The translations under genes and the position numbers were made by a program. The notes beneath the pieces are model-generated. The model made no database searches, was not told the origin of the DNA, and worked only from the letters and a program-made list of their open reading frames with translations. Positions 50,677 through 59,000 of a DNA stretch of 64,000 bases are shown here, piece after piece. Each line of letters begins with the position of its first letter. The first letter of the stretch is position 1. The stretch comes from Bacillota bacterium (GTDB taxonomy: Bacteria; Bacillota; Clostridia; Acetivibrionales; DSM-1351), in the NCBI GenBank assembly GCA_023409265.1, contig JAEYHZ010000036.1:298220-362219 (forward strand), written 5' to 3'.

Positions 50677-51750
50677 CTATATTATATAATCCTCAGGAAC
50701 AAACACTCTGAAATCCTTTGGTTTGACATAAACTGTCTGCTTTTCCTTGAGCTTGAGCTTTTTATATACTTCCTTGCTGATTTCAGCCTCTATATAATCA
50801 CCGGTGTCAACTCTCTTCATTTCCAGATTGACAATTGGGCCAACTGCTCGAATAAAAATAACACTGGCAGCGATAAACTTATTTTCGCCAGGTTCAAGGC
50901 TTATTTCGATATCATGGGGTCTGATGTAGCTGATAACAGCTCTGTCACTGGTCTCGGTATGTTCGGGTGCATCCAGCTTCAAGGAACCAAGCTCAATCTT
51001 CCCGTTATGTACTCTGCCGTGAAACAGATTAACATTGCCCAGAAAGTTGTAAACAAAAGGATTTGCAGGGTTGTCGTATACTTCTTCAGGTGTACCGATC
51101 TGCTCAATCTGACCCTGATTCAGAATTACAATCCTGTCGGCAACGTCCAGCGCTTCTTCCTGATCATGTGTTACGAACACACTAGTGATGGGATATTCAT
51201 CATGTAATTTTCTCAACCATCTTCTAAGATCTTTTCTAACTTTGGCATCTAGTGCTCCAAAAGGCTCATCCAGCAGCAAAACTTTCGGTTCGACAGCAAG
51301 GGCTCTCGCCAGAGCTATTCTCTGCCTTTGTCCACCGGACAGCTGGGCAGGGTAGCGTTTTGCAAGCTCTTCCATTTTCACCAGAGCCAGCAGTTCATGG
51401 ACTTTCTTTTCAATAGTTTCCTTATCCGGTCTCAATTTTGACGGTCTGACCTTCAAACCGAAAGCAATGTTCTCAAACACAGTCATGTGTTTGAATAAGG
51501 CATAGTGCTGAAATACAAAGCCTACTTTTCTGTCCTGTGTACTTTTACCTGTATTATCCTCACCATCAAAGATGATATTTCCCTTATCAGCTGTTTCCAG
51601 ACCGGCAATAATTCTGAGTAAAGTGGTTTTTCCCGAACCGGATGGGCCAAGCAATGCCACCAGTTCCCCCGTATTAATTTTTAAATCAATACTGCTCAGA
51701 GCTTTGAAGGTATCAAATGTCTTGGATATATTTGAAATTTCTATACTCAT
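50677..51750 (-). CDS. cysA: Sulfate/thiosulfate ABC transporter ATP-binding protein
   Basis: 357 residues from the ATG at 51750 (GGGAGGT upstream; the ATG at 51762 is disfavoured). Walker A LGPSGSGKTTLLRIIAG, signature LSGGQRQRIALARALA, Walker B VLLLDEPFGALD, H-loop VFVTHDQEEA. The C-terminal TOBE-like domain (about 240-357) is typical of CysA/MalK. Serves the two permeases upstream. The leader has a hairpin (GCGTG-TTT-CACGC) next to the ribosome binding site. Confidence 0.94.
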   Translation of the reverse strand: MSIEISNISKTFDTFKALSSIDLKINTGELVALLGPSGSGKTTLLRIIAGLETADKGNIIFDGEDNTGKSTQDRKVGFVFQHYALFKHMTVFENIAFGLKVRPSKLRPDKETIEKKVHELLALVKMEELAKRYPAQLSGGQRQRIALARALAVEPKVLLLDEPFGALDAKVRKDLRRWLRKLHDEYPITSVFVTHDQEEALDVADRIVILNQGQIEQIGTPEEVYDNPANPFVYNFLGNVNLFHGRVHNGKIELGSLKLDAPEHTETSDRAVISYIRPHDIEISLEPGENKFIAASVIFIRAVGPIVNLEMKRVDTGDYIEAEISKEVYKKLKLKEKQTVYVKPKDFRVFVPEDYII

Positions 51751-51822
51751 ATAACCTCCCATCAGCGTGTTTCACGCGTAAAATTAGTCATAGGCACTTT
51801 TATAAAAATACTGTATTCCCTG

Positions 51823-52701
51823 CTATTTGAACTGCTGCTTTATTTTCCAGTCAGAAATGTTTTTTATTATCAGGTTTATAATTGCAATTACGGTCAATAG
51901 TGAGGCTACCGCAAATGCAGCTGAAAATTTATATTCATTGTACAGTATCTCTACATGTAGAGGAACTGTATTGGTCAAGCCCCTTATGTGGCCTGAAACA
52001 ACTGAAACAGCTCCGAATTCTCCAGCTGCTCTTGCAGCCGTCAGCATAATACCGTACAAAAGCGCCCATTTAATATTGGGAAGGGTTATCAGCCAGAAGG
52101 TTTTAAATCCGCTTGCACCCAGGGTAAGTGCAGCTTCTTCCTCTGCCGTTCCCTGTGATTCCATAAGCGGTATTAATTCTCTTGCAACAAAGGGAAGTGT
52201 AACAAATAATGTCGCAATAATGATTCCGGGAGGTGCAAAAATTATTTTTATTCCCAGGTCATTTAAAACGGGAGCCAAAAGTCCATGACTTGTACTGAAC
52301 AGCAAAACAAATATCAAACCTGCAACTACAGGTGATATAGCAAAGGGCAGATCTATAATTGTAATTAAGAAATTTTTGCCCTTGAATTTAAACTTTGCCA
52401 CAGCCCACGCAGCAATAAGACCAAATATAGTGTTTACAGGCACCACTATTGCTATCGTAAGCAATGTAAGCTTAATTGCCGACAAGGCAATTGGATCACT
52501 GATTGCAGCAAAGTATACGCTGGCTCCTTGTTCAAAGGCTTTAACAAAAACAGAAATAAGAGGTATGAGGAGCATAAGGATAAAAAACAAGATTGCTATT
52601 GCAATAAGTATGATTTGAACAACCTTTGATTCCTTTTCAGCTCTTTTTACCTGTTGAATTTCATTTGAAGTTTTATGGTTTAACGGGATACTACCTGTCA
52701 T
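51823..52701 (-). CDS. cysW: Sulfate ABC transporter permease CysW
   Basis: 292 residues, six membrane helices. It has the CysW opening and the EAA loop ESQGTAEEEAALTLGASGFKTFWLITLPNIKWAL for contact with the ATPase (abbreviated here to EEEAALTLGASG). Second permease, 36 nt downstream of cysT. Confidence 0.93.
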   Translation of the reverse strand: MTGSIPLNHKTSNEIQQVKRAEKESKVVQIILIAIAILFFILMLLIPLISVFVKAFEQGASVYFAAISDPIALSAIKLTLLTIAIVVPVNTIFGLIAAWAVAKFKFKGKNFLITIIDLPFAISPVVAGLIFVLLFSTSHGLLAPVLNDLGIKIIFAPPGIIIATLFVTLPFVARELIPLMESQGTAEEEAALTLGASGFKTFWLITLPNIKWALLYGIMLTAARAAGEFGAVSVVSGHIRGLTNTVPLHVEILYNEYKFSAAFAVASLLTVIAIINLIIKNISDWKIKQQFK

Positions 52702-52736
52702 ACGTCCTCCCAGGAAATATTGAAATTTTGTAATCC

Positions 52737-53588
52737 TTACTTTCCTTTATGCCTGTTGCCGGCCCACCACTGAAACAGATTTATTACAAGCAGCATCACA
52801 AAGGAGATTATCAGCATAATAGCGGCAACAGCAGTTCCACCTGCATAGTCATACTGCTCAAGCTTGGTTCTGATTAAGAGCGGAGTTATCTCGGTTTTCA
52901 TAGGCATATTACCTGAAATAAATACCACTGAACCATATTCTCCCAAAGCTCTTGCAAAGGATAGTGCAAAACCGGTTATCAGTGCAGGAAGCAGTTCCGG
53001 AATAATTATCCTGCAAAAGGTCTGGAATCTGTTTGCTCCAAGACAGGCCGCAGCCTCTTCAACCTCGGTATCGATACTGTGTAAAACAGGCTGCACCGTT
53101 CTTACAACAAAGGGAAAACTGATAAATATCAGTGCCACTGTTATGCCGAGCGGTGTATAGGAAATTTTGATTCCCAGAGGTTCAAACAGTTTTCCGATCC
53201 ATCCGTTAGGCGCATAGAGAGTAGTAAGTGATATACCTGCAACAGCTGTAGGAAGAGCAAATGGCAAATCTATCAAGCCATCAATTAATTTTTTTGCCGG
53301 GAAAGAGTATCTCTCCAGAACCCAGGCTATCAAAAGTCCAAAAACAGCATTAATTGCTGCTGCCAGAAAGGATGTGCCAAAGGATACTTTTAGTGATGCC
53401 ACCACCCTTTCACTTGAAGCTATTTCCCAAAAGCTTTTAAGTCCAAGGCTTGAACTGTTTATAAAAACCATGGCAACGGGAATTAATATCAATAATGTTA
53501 TGTATAGAATTGTTATTCCCATGGTTAATCCAAATCCCGGTATGACGCTTTGCTGCTTTAATTTTAAAGGCTTAATTGTCAGATTCAT
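52737..53588 (-). CDS. cysT: Sulfate ABC transporter permease CysT
   Basis: 283 residues, six helices, opening IPGFGLTMGITILYITLLIL and EAA loop EVEEAAACLGANRFQTF. LPFALPTAVAGISLTTLYAP is a CysT-conserved block. Forms the channel with CysW for sulfate and thiosulfate. Confidence 0.93.
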   Translation of the reverse strand: MNLTIKPLKLKQQSVIPGFGLTMGITILYITLLILIPVAMVFINSSSLGLKSFWEIASSERVVASLKVSFGTSFLAAAINAVFGLLIAWVLERYSFPAKKLIDGLIDLPFALPTAVAGISLTTLYAPNGWIGKLFEPLGIKISYTPLGITVALIFISFPFVVRTVQPVLHSIDTEVEEAAACLGANRFQTFCRIIIPELLPALITGFALSFARALGEYGSVVFISGNMPMKTEITPLLIRTKLEQYDYAGGTAVAAIMLIISFVMLLVINLFQWWAGNRHKGK

Positions 53589-53612
53589 GAATTCACCTCG
53601 GATATATTTGAG

Positions 53613-53644
53613 TCCTTCCGGAACCTGACAGGATTCCGGAAGGA
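53613..53644 (-). promoter_or_regulatory. Intercistronic hairpin between cysP and cysT
   Basis: Perfect 10-bp stem TCCTTCCGGA (53613-53622) with TCCGGAAGGA (53635-53644) in the 70-nt gap. There is no T-run, so it is not a terminator; it likely protects the 3' end of the binding-protein mRNA and lets it accumulate over the permeases. Confidence 0.7.
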
Positions 53645-53658
53645 TTTATATTATATAA

Positions 53659-54726
53659 TTATTTTTTTACGTAAATCTGATCAAAAACTCCTCCGTCGGC
53701 GAAATGTTCCTGCTGGGCTTTTGTCCAGCCCCCGAAAACTTCATCTATTGTAAACAGGTTTATCTGTGGGAACTGTTCTGCATATTTCTTGGCTATTGTT
53801 TCGTTTCTGGGTCTATAATAATTCCTGGCGGCAATTTCCTGCCCTTCGTCACTGTATAAGTATTCCAGATATGCTTCGGCAACTTTTCTGGTACCTTTCT
53901 TATCTACAACTGAATCAACAACCGAAACCGGAGGCTCTGCCAGAATACTTACCGATGGGACCACTATTTCAAATTTGTCTTTTCCAAGTTCGTTAATTGA
54001 AAGGAAGGCTTCGTTTTCCCATGCAATGAGAACATCTCCAAGACCGCGTTCCACGAAGGTCGTTGTTGCGCCACGTGCACCTGAATCAAGTACCGGAACA
54101 TTTTCATACAGTGCTTTTACAAACTCTTTAGCCTTTTCCTGGTCATTATTATCCTTTTTAAGTGAATAGCCCCAGGCTGCAAGATAGTTCCAGCGTGCTC
54201 CGCCCGATGTTTTCGGATTTGGGGTGATTACCTGTATACCCGGTTTAACCAGGTCATCCCAGTCTTTTATATTCTTTGGATTTCCCTTCCTGACCAGAAA
54301 CACTATTGTTGAGGTATAGGGTGTTGAGTTGTTGGGTAAACGCTTTTGCCATTCCTTGTTCAGTATTTCTTTATTCTTATTGATGGAATCAATATCATAT
54401 GCCAGAGCTAACGTAACCACATCTGCTTCATTTCCATCAATAACAGTTCTTGCCTGACTTCCTGAACCGCCGTGGGATTGTTGGATTGTTACATCCTGTC
54501 CTGTTTTACCTTTCCAGTACTTTACAAAGGCTTCATTGTACTCCTGATAAAGTTCCCGGGTGGGATCGTAGGATACGTTCAGAAGGGTCACGGGACCAGC
54601 TGCTGCAGCACTGCTGCCTGAGGATGTTTGAGTACTATTACTTCCGCAGCCTGCCAGAACAGAAATAATCATTAAAATACTCAAAATCAAAATCCCGGTT
54701 TTTGTTTTTTTGTTAAATGCTTTCAT
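53659..54726 (-). CDS. cysP: Sulfate-binding lipoprotein
   Basis: 355 residues. Lipobox in VLAGCGSNSTQ. The sulfate-binding family pattern is visible: LLNVSYDPTRELYQEYN, HGGSGSQARTVIDG, NPKTSGGARWNYLAAWGY (residues that coordinate sulfate), and AYLEYLYSDEGQEIA. First gene of the sulfate uptake and reduction operon, with a good promoter about 140 nt upstream and a palindrome in the leader. Confidence 0.93.
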   Translation of the reverse strand: MKAFNKKTKTGILILSILMIISVLAGCGSNSTQTSSGSSAAAAGPVTLLNVSYDPTRELYQEYNEAFVKYWKGKTGQDVTIQQSHGGSGSQARTVIDGNEADVVTLALAYDIDSINKNKEILNKEWQKRLPNNSTPYTSTIVFLVRKGNPKNIKDWDDLVKPGIQVITPNPKTSGGARWNYLAAWGYSLKKDNNDQEKAKEFVKALYENVPVLDSGARGATTTFVERGLGDVLIAWENEAFLSINELGKDKFEIVVPSVSILAEPPVSVVDSVVDKKGTRKVAEAYLEYLYSDEGQEIAARNYYRPRNETIAKKYAEQFPQINLFTIDEVFGGWTKAQQEHFADGGVFDQIYVKK

Positions 54727-54817
54727 ATATGATCTCCTTTATAATATATTAGTATTCATATCTTTTTAATATGTTATTGATGAAAAAAAATATTTCGATG
54801 AGCTAAAACTAGTCGTT

Positions 54818-54834
54818 TATATGTATTACATATA
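54818..54834. promoter_or_regulatory. 17-bp palindrome in the cysP leader
   Basis: TATATGTATTACATATA is symmetric with eight-base arms about one central base. It lies about 30-45 nt downstream of the predicted start site, a place suited to a roadblock or repressor. Regulator unknown (candidates: the ROK protein at 49425 or an Rrf2/CymR-like protein elsewhere). Confidence 0.5.
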
Positions 54835-54869
54835 CCATACCATTCTTATATGTTTTATAAGTTATTGAA

Positions 54870-54898
54870 ATATTATCATGTGGTCAAAAGTCTGTCAA
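54870..54898 (-). promoter_or_regulatory. cysP promoter
   Basis: On the minus strand TTGACA (54898-54893), 17-nt spacer, TAATAT (54875-54870). Start site near 54863, giving a leader of about 137 nt. Confidence 0.72.
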
Positions 54899-54954
54899 TA
54901 GTTTAATTAATTATTTTATTAAAGTACCATATGTCTATTTATTCGTCGGATTGT

Positions 54955-54997
54955 CCAAAAATAAAGGCCAAATCCCGGCTTATACGAGATCGGCCTT
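54955..54997 (-). terminator. Terminator of the exported Cys-rich protein gene
   Basis: AAGGCC (54964-54969) pairs with GGCCTT (54992-54997), extended by weaker pairs, then TTATTTTT on the minus strand. 30 nt past the stop. It separates this gene from the cysP transcript. Confidence 0.72.
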
Positions 54998-55026
54998 ATA
55001 TATTAACCAAACTATAGTTAATTGCA

Positions 55027-55671
55027 TCATTTTAAAGAAATTGAGCTTACTTTTATTATATTTCCCTGCAGTGTTCCATTAACTGTTATTTCAGGTACTT
55101 TGTCAGCGGTTACTTTTGGTATGATATTTTCTATAGCAAGCTTTTGTCCATTGGCATCAAACTTGTAGTATTTATAGCTTCCATCCTTCTGTTTTATAGA
55201 TATCCCATAGCCACTTGCTTCGCAATGGGGGCAACTCAGACATTTTACTCCCATTTCTGCCGGCTCCTTCAGATGCGGAGTACAATCCGAATCTCCCAGC
55301 CAGCCGGTAAAAGTCTGTTCCTTTGGGATTATCTCAGTTATGGATTTGACCTGAACTGAATTATTCTTGATAATCCCGTTTACACTGATGTCTGCCCCGG
55401 TTTTAAGACTGCCTGATTTAACAAGATTTTTTGCAAGCTTTTGACCGTTGGCATCAAATACTACAAATTTCTTAGTTCCATCCTTTTCTACAATTTCAAT
55501 TCCATATTTGTTGTTTTTCAAATTTAACGTTCCTTTATATATGTACCCCCAAACCCTGTTGCCGACTGAGGAACTGCCTGAAGCTGCATTTATGCTGTCC
55601 AGAACAATAATATTGTTAAATGTCAGTGATAGTAAAACCACTAATAAAATTAATAATTTTTTGCGTTTCAT
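55027..55671 (-). CDS. Exported Cys-rich duplicated-domain protein, unknown
   Basis: 214 residues from the ATG at 55671 (AAGGAGA upstream). Signal peptide to about residue 30. The mature protein has two related halves, each with YGI-x-I-x-x-K-D-G ... FDANGQKLA. Between them is a Cys segment: GDSDCTPHLKEP and VKCLSCPHCEASGYG (C-x14-C-x2-C-x2-C approximately). This suggests metal or disulfide chemistry outside the cell. I do not recognise the family by name. Between the SafE-like gene and cysP; leader and terminator show it is separate from cysP. Confidence 0.7.
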   Translation of the reverse strand: MKRKKLLILLVVLLSLTFNNIIVLDSINAASGSSSVGNRVWGYIYKGTLNLKNNKYGIEIVEKDGTKKFVVFDANGQKLAKNLVKSGSLKTGADISVNGIIKNNSVQVKSITEIIPKEQTFTGWLGDSDCTPHLKEPAEMGVKCLSCPHCEASGYGISIKQKDGSYKYYKFDANGQKLAIENIIPKVTADKVPEITVNGTLQGNIIKVSSISLK

Positions 55672-55738
55672 GATAATTCTCCTTATAAACACATGGATTA
55701 ACCATTTGATTGAGTTTAGAACTCATTCTGTGGATTAT

Positions 55739-56848
55739 TCAATCTATAACCTTTATTTTACTTTTTATCATTCCCATCCAGCAGGTATAAACCAGTTCTC
55801 CTGTTTCGGAAGGGGTAAATACTATAATATTGTCTCCGGGCATTAGTTTTTTTTCAATATTTAAATCCGGAATCATAATCTCATTATTGCAGTCATTGAG
55901 CTTCTCTTTATCCGCCTTTAAGTTCCATCTGACCGGAATTCCTTTTTTTACAATGATTGCAGGATATTCATAAGCCTTTAATTCTGTATCAATTATTTGG
56001 ATGCTGCTATTAAGCTCAGACCGGTCATCCTGATTATTAAGCGGCTCTGTATTTTGTACCAATTTTTGAGTTATTTCATTCCTGACGCTACGATTTACCT
56101 CTGAAGCCTTATACTCGGTTGAATTAAAAAAAGGTAATCCAGTGTCGACACCGGCCAGAGCCAATCCCCTTCCCAGCATTGCAAAACCCATTACAATAAC
56201 AATTACTGCACTTAATGAAGCAACCAACCTGGCATGCTTTTTCAGCAAGGTTAAATTTATTAATCCAAAGGTAAAAAGTATTGGAATAGTTCCCAGAGTA
56301 AATATAAAAGATGAAACTGCTCCAACCGGACCGCTTTTTGTTCCAAGTGCATAAAGCTGAATCATCTGAAGGGGTCCACAGGGCATAAGTCCGCTCAACA
56401 AACCAATTATCAGGTTGCTTTTGTATTTCCCTGCAAAGATTCTTCTGGCAATAAAAGAAGGTAACATTATATTAAGTTTTCTTAATACAGGAAATACGTT
56501 TAAGTATTTAACTGCCAGGAGAATCATAAAGGTTCCGCCTAAAATTGGTATTATACCCTTCCATACTCCTGTGAGATTCACAGCATGGCCGATACTTCCT
56601 GCTATTCCTCCCACAGCAGTGTATGAGGCCACTCTCCCAACATTATAAACAAGAATTGGGGATACCCCTCTCTGTTCAATATTATTCGACAATATAAGTC
56701 CTCCGCACATTCCGATACAGTGAAAGGATGTAAGCACTCCAAAGACAAATATTAATCCCAGCCCTACCTTGTCACCCAGGGAAGGAAGATAATCAAGTGA
56801 AAACAATCCGGTAAAAAACTCAGCTATATGCCATATATGTTCCACCAC
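55739..56848 (-). CDS. SafE/UreH-like membrane protein fused to a cupredoxin-like domain
   Basis: 369 residues, GTG start (AAGGAGG, 5 nt). Residues about 25-235 are the six-helix DsbD-like/UreH domain (CIGMCGGLILSNN and GLMPCGPLQMIQLYALG, with paired Cys-containing GMCGG and MPCGP helices). Residues about 285-369 form a cupredoxin-like beta domain with PAIIVKKGIPVRWNLKA and ELVYTCWMGMIKSKI (Cys-Met copper-site motif). Heavy-metal, probably copper, handling or thiol transport. In an operon-like position below the sulfonate ABC genes (12-nt gap) although the link to sulfur is not proved. Confidence 0.82.
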   Translation of the reverse strand: MVEHIWHIAEFFTGLFSLDYLPSLGDKVGLGLIFVFGVLTSFHCIGMCGGLILSNNIEQRGVSPILVYNVGRVASYTAVGGIAGSIGHAVNLTGVWKGIIPILGGTFMILLAVKYLNVFPVLRKLNIMLPSFIARRIFAGKYKSNLIIGLLSGLMPCGPLQMIQLYALGTKSGPVGAVSSFIFTLGTIPILFTFGLINLTLLKKHARLVASLSAVIVIVMGFAMLGRGLALAGVDTGLPFFNSTEYKASEVNRSVRNEITQKLVQNTEPLNNQDDRSELNSSIQIIDTELKAYEYPAIIVKKGIPVRWNLKADKEKLNDCNNEIMIPDLNIEKKLMPGDNIIVFTPSETGELVYTCWMGMIKSKIKVID

Positions 56849-56860
56849 CCGTGCCTCCTT

Positions 56861-57673
56861 TTAAAGGTAATAGTCAAGGGGTGCCTTGCTGCTCACCAGA
56901 TGCAGCCTTTCTAGGATTTCTGAACGCAAAGCAATAAATTCATCACTGTTTCTGGTTCTTGGTCTTTTCAGTTTTACTTCTATCACACTTTCAATTTTAC
57001 CGGGTCTGGGTGTCATAATTACTATTCTGTCGCTGAGGTAAACGGCCTCATCCACGTCATGAGTTACTAATACCGTAGTAGTGCCTCTTGCAGACCATAA
57101 CTCAAGAATTTTATCCTGGAGATCGAAACGTGTAAAGGAATCCAATGCCCCCAGAGGTTCATCCAGCAGCAGAACCTTCGGATCGTTGATCAAGGCACGG
57201 GCAAGGGAGGCTCTTTGAGCCATACCGCCTGACAATTGATGTGGAAAGGATTTCTCAAAACCCTTTAAGCCGGCAAGCTCTATAAAATATGCCACATCGC
57301 TCTTTTTCTCCTTGTGTATCTTCCTGGCCTTTAGTCCAGCGGCAATATTGCTTTCAACTGTTTCCCAAGGAAAGAGATTTGCATGCTGAAATACATAACC
57401 TCTCTCATAGTGTGTGCCTGACACAGCTTCTCCGTCCAAAGTAATTTCTCCACTCTGAGCTTGATCCAGGCCGGCTATCAGCCTAAGCAGGGTCGTTTTG
57501 CCGCATCCTGAAGGGCCAATCAACGATATGAATTCACCGGGGCTGACATTGATGTTAATATCCTGAAGGGCTTCAGTTTCGGAGCCGTTGGCATCAGTGT
57601 AAACCCTGTTAACTTTATTTATTGAGATATAACCTGTTTTTGATAAATCCCTTGATAGAATGTCTGTTATCAT
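56861..57673 (-). CDS. ssuB: Aliphatic sulfonate/taurine-type ABC transporter ATPase
   Basis: 270 residues. Walker A LIGPSGCGKTTLLRLIAGL, signature LSGGMAQRASLARALI, Walker B KVLLLDEPLGALD, then VLVTHDVDEAVYL. The N-terminal part carries a substrate-linked variable strand. Belongs to the nitrate/sulfonate/taurine (TauB/SsuB) family. ATG overlaps the permease stop (ATGA). Confidence 0.9.
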   Translation of the reverse strand: MITDILSRDLSKTGYISINKVNRVYTDANGSETEALQDININVSPGEFISLIGPSGCGKTTLLRLIAGLDQAQSGEITLDGEAVSGTHYERGYVFQHANLFPWETVESNIAAGLKARKIHKEKKSDVAYFIELAGLKGFEKSFPHQLSGGMAQRASLARALINDPKVLLLDEPLGALDSFTRFDLQDKILELWSARGTTTVLVTHDVDEAVYLSDRIVIMTPRPGKIESVIEVKLKRPRTRNSDEFIALRSEILERLHLVSSKAPLDYYL

Positions 57674-58713
57674 TTTAACAACCCCTTCTGCCAGATTAAT
57701 ACCCTGTCTCTTATTTTAAATATCAAAGCCATAACAATTGAGAAAACAATTGCCATTACAATGATTGATGCATAAACCTTTGCATAATTTGACCAGCTTT
57801 TTGCCCAGTTTATATACCAGCCTAATCCGGCCTTGGCTCCTATGATTTCTGAAACAACAAGAGTTGCAAAGGAAACACCTGTCCCGGTATAAATACCTGT
57901 GAAGATGGAAGGCATCGCTCCTGGAATAGCCACTTTAAATATGAGAAATTTTTCATCAGCCCCCAAGGTTCTTGCTGCTTCAAAATACGATTTCTGAATA
58001 TTGGCTATTCCGCCGCTGGCCATATAGGCCACGGGAAACCATACGCACAATACTATCAAAAATATTTGTGCATAGAAGCTGGAAGGAAAAATAAACATTG
58101 TTATGGGTATCCAGGCTGTAGCAGGAATAACACCCATTACTTTAATAACCGGAAACAGCCAGTAATTCCATTGCCTGTACCAGCCAATTAGAATACCTGA
58201 AACAAGACCAATTGCTGTACCGGTAGTAAACCCGATAACAAGCAGCCTCATGGAGAAAAGTGTGCTTATAAGCAAGGTATAGGCGTCCTCCACCATAACC
58301 TGAAGAATCTGTGCCAGACTTGGAAAAAACGGCAGTGGAAGATAATTTGTCTTGGTTGTCAGAGTGTCCCACGCTATTAAAATTACACCTACTGAAAAAT
58401 AGAACTGAGCCTGATGGTTATTGGCCGCTTTAACTTTTTTATTGAATAATGAGTAGATACTCCTTGCTATAAAAAAACAGATTACTATAAACAAGAAAAT
58501 ACGGTATGGTGTAACATTAACCAGCTGTTTTGCCGGCAAAACCAGGTTTACAGCAAAAGCAGCCATAAAAGCAATTATTTGCAGAATAGGCCAGATTCCA
58601 GATACTTTTTTCCAATACAAATCACTATTAATTCCCGTTTCGTTTTCTGTCCTGCTTTTTTCTTTTGATCTGGCATGTATTGCCGGAAGCTCCAGAACAT
58701 TTTCTTCTTTCAT
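57670..58713 (-). CDS. ssuC: Sulfonate/taurine-type ABC transporter permease
   Basis: 347 residues from the ATG at 58713 (GGAGGTTAAA upstream; ATG 58743 lacks a site). There is a long N-terminal region with extra helices (about 35-115), then the SsuC/TauC core with EAA loop KSYFEAARTLGADEKFLIFK. The extra N-terminal helices are unlike standard 250-residue SsuC. Together with the ssuA- and ssuB-like genes it imports alkanesulfonates, taurine or similar. Confidence 0.88.
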   Translation of the reverse strand: MKEENVLELPAIHARSKEKSRTENETGINSDLYWKKVSGIWPILQIIAFMAAFAVNLVLPAKQLVNVTPYRIFLFIVICFFIARSIYSLFNKKVKAANNHQAQFYFSVGVILIAWDTLTTKTNYLPLPFFPSLAQILQVMVEDAYTLLISTLFSMRLLVIGFTTGTAIGLVSGILIGWYRQWNYWLFPVIKVMGVIPATAWIPITMFIFPSSFYAQIFLIVLCVWFPVAYMASGGIANIQKSYFEAARTLGADEKFLIFKVAIPGAMPSIFTGIYTGTGVSFATLVVSEIIGAKAGLGWYINWAKSWSNYAKVYASIIVMAIVFSIVMALIFKIRDRVLIWQKGLLK

Positions 58714-58760
58714 TTTAACCTCCATGAGCCGCATAGCGGCCACAAACTTGATGATATTTA
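58714..58760 (-). promoter_or_regulatory. Leader repeat, copy at the permease gene; contains a 16-codon uORF
   Basis: Minus-strand TCATCAAGTTTGTGGCCG then CTATGCGGCTCATGGAGGTT ends in the ribosome binding site. GGCCGCTATGCGGC can form a hairpin abutting the Shine-Dalgarno. A GTG-initiated frame MNKYHQVCGRYAAHGG ends inside the Shine-Dalgarno itself. Aligns with the dipeptidase leader (14185-14230). Confidence 0.5.
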
Positions 58761-58798
58761 TTCACTCCTAATCCGCTATAAGGCGAATAGAGGAGGTT

Positions 58799-58890
58799 AA
58801 TTGGCCTTGCGCGTTTTCAAAGTATATAGACGTTTTTCTTTGTTCACTAACACGCTGTTATACTTTGAATATGTCGCGGGGCCATAAATT
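58799..58890 (-). repeat. Long imperfect inverted repeat in the ssuA-ssuC gap
   Basis: AATTGGCC-n-TTTTCAAAGTATA (58799-58826) faces TATACTTTGAA-n-GGGGCCATAAATT (58859-58890). Ten exact base pairs at the inner end (TCAAAGTATA/TATACTTTGA) and a GGCC/GGCC outer clamp. Part of a chain of hairpins downstream of ssuA. Confidence 0.6.
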
Positions 58891-58933
58891 CATAGGTTGG
58901 CTTGGAAGACGAAGTGTAAATAAAGTCTTTCAA
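58847..58933 (-). CDS. Possible 28-residue leader peptide ORF
   Basis: TTG start with GGAGGTTGGC immediately upstream (a good Shine-Dalgarno), 28 codons, stop TAG. Encodes MKDFIYTSSS then KPTYEFMAPRHIQSITAC, ending with cysteine. It begins inside the hairpin at 58895-58940. May be an upstream ORF regulating ssuC, or incidental. Confidence 0.3.
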   Translation of the reverse strand: MKDFIYTSSSKPTYEFMAPRHIQSITAC

Positions 58934-58940
58934 GCCAACC
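58895..58940 (-). repeat. 16-bp hairpin in the ssuA-ssuC gap
   Basis: GGTTGGCTTGGAAGAC (58895-58910) with GTCTTTCAAGCCAACC (58925-58940), one G-U pair and 14-nt loop. On the minus strand it spans a Shine-Dalgarno (GGAGGTTGG) and a TTG start, so it could mask them. Confidence 0.7.
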
Positions 58941-58956
58941 TCCATCTTATAGTTTA

Positions 58957-58983
58957 CGGCCCTGATGCTGCTCACCAGGGCCG
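58957..58983 (-). terminator. Hairpin after ssuA
   Basis: CGGCCCTG (58957-58964) with CAGGGCCG (58976-58983), 18 nt past the ssuA stop. No T-run follows, so it probably stabilises the binding-protein mRNA or causes partial termination. Confidence 0.45.
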
Positions 58984-59000
58984 ATATTTTTATGTGCCCA

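Noticed and set aside
51763..51795. Nine-codon upstream ORF (MTNFTRETR) before cysA
   Set aside because: No Shine-Dalgarno for its ATG; the local hairpin next to the cysA ribosome binding site is more notable.
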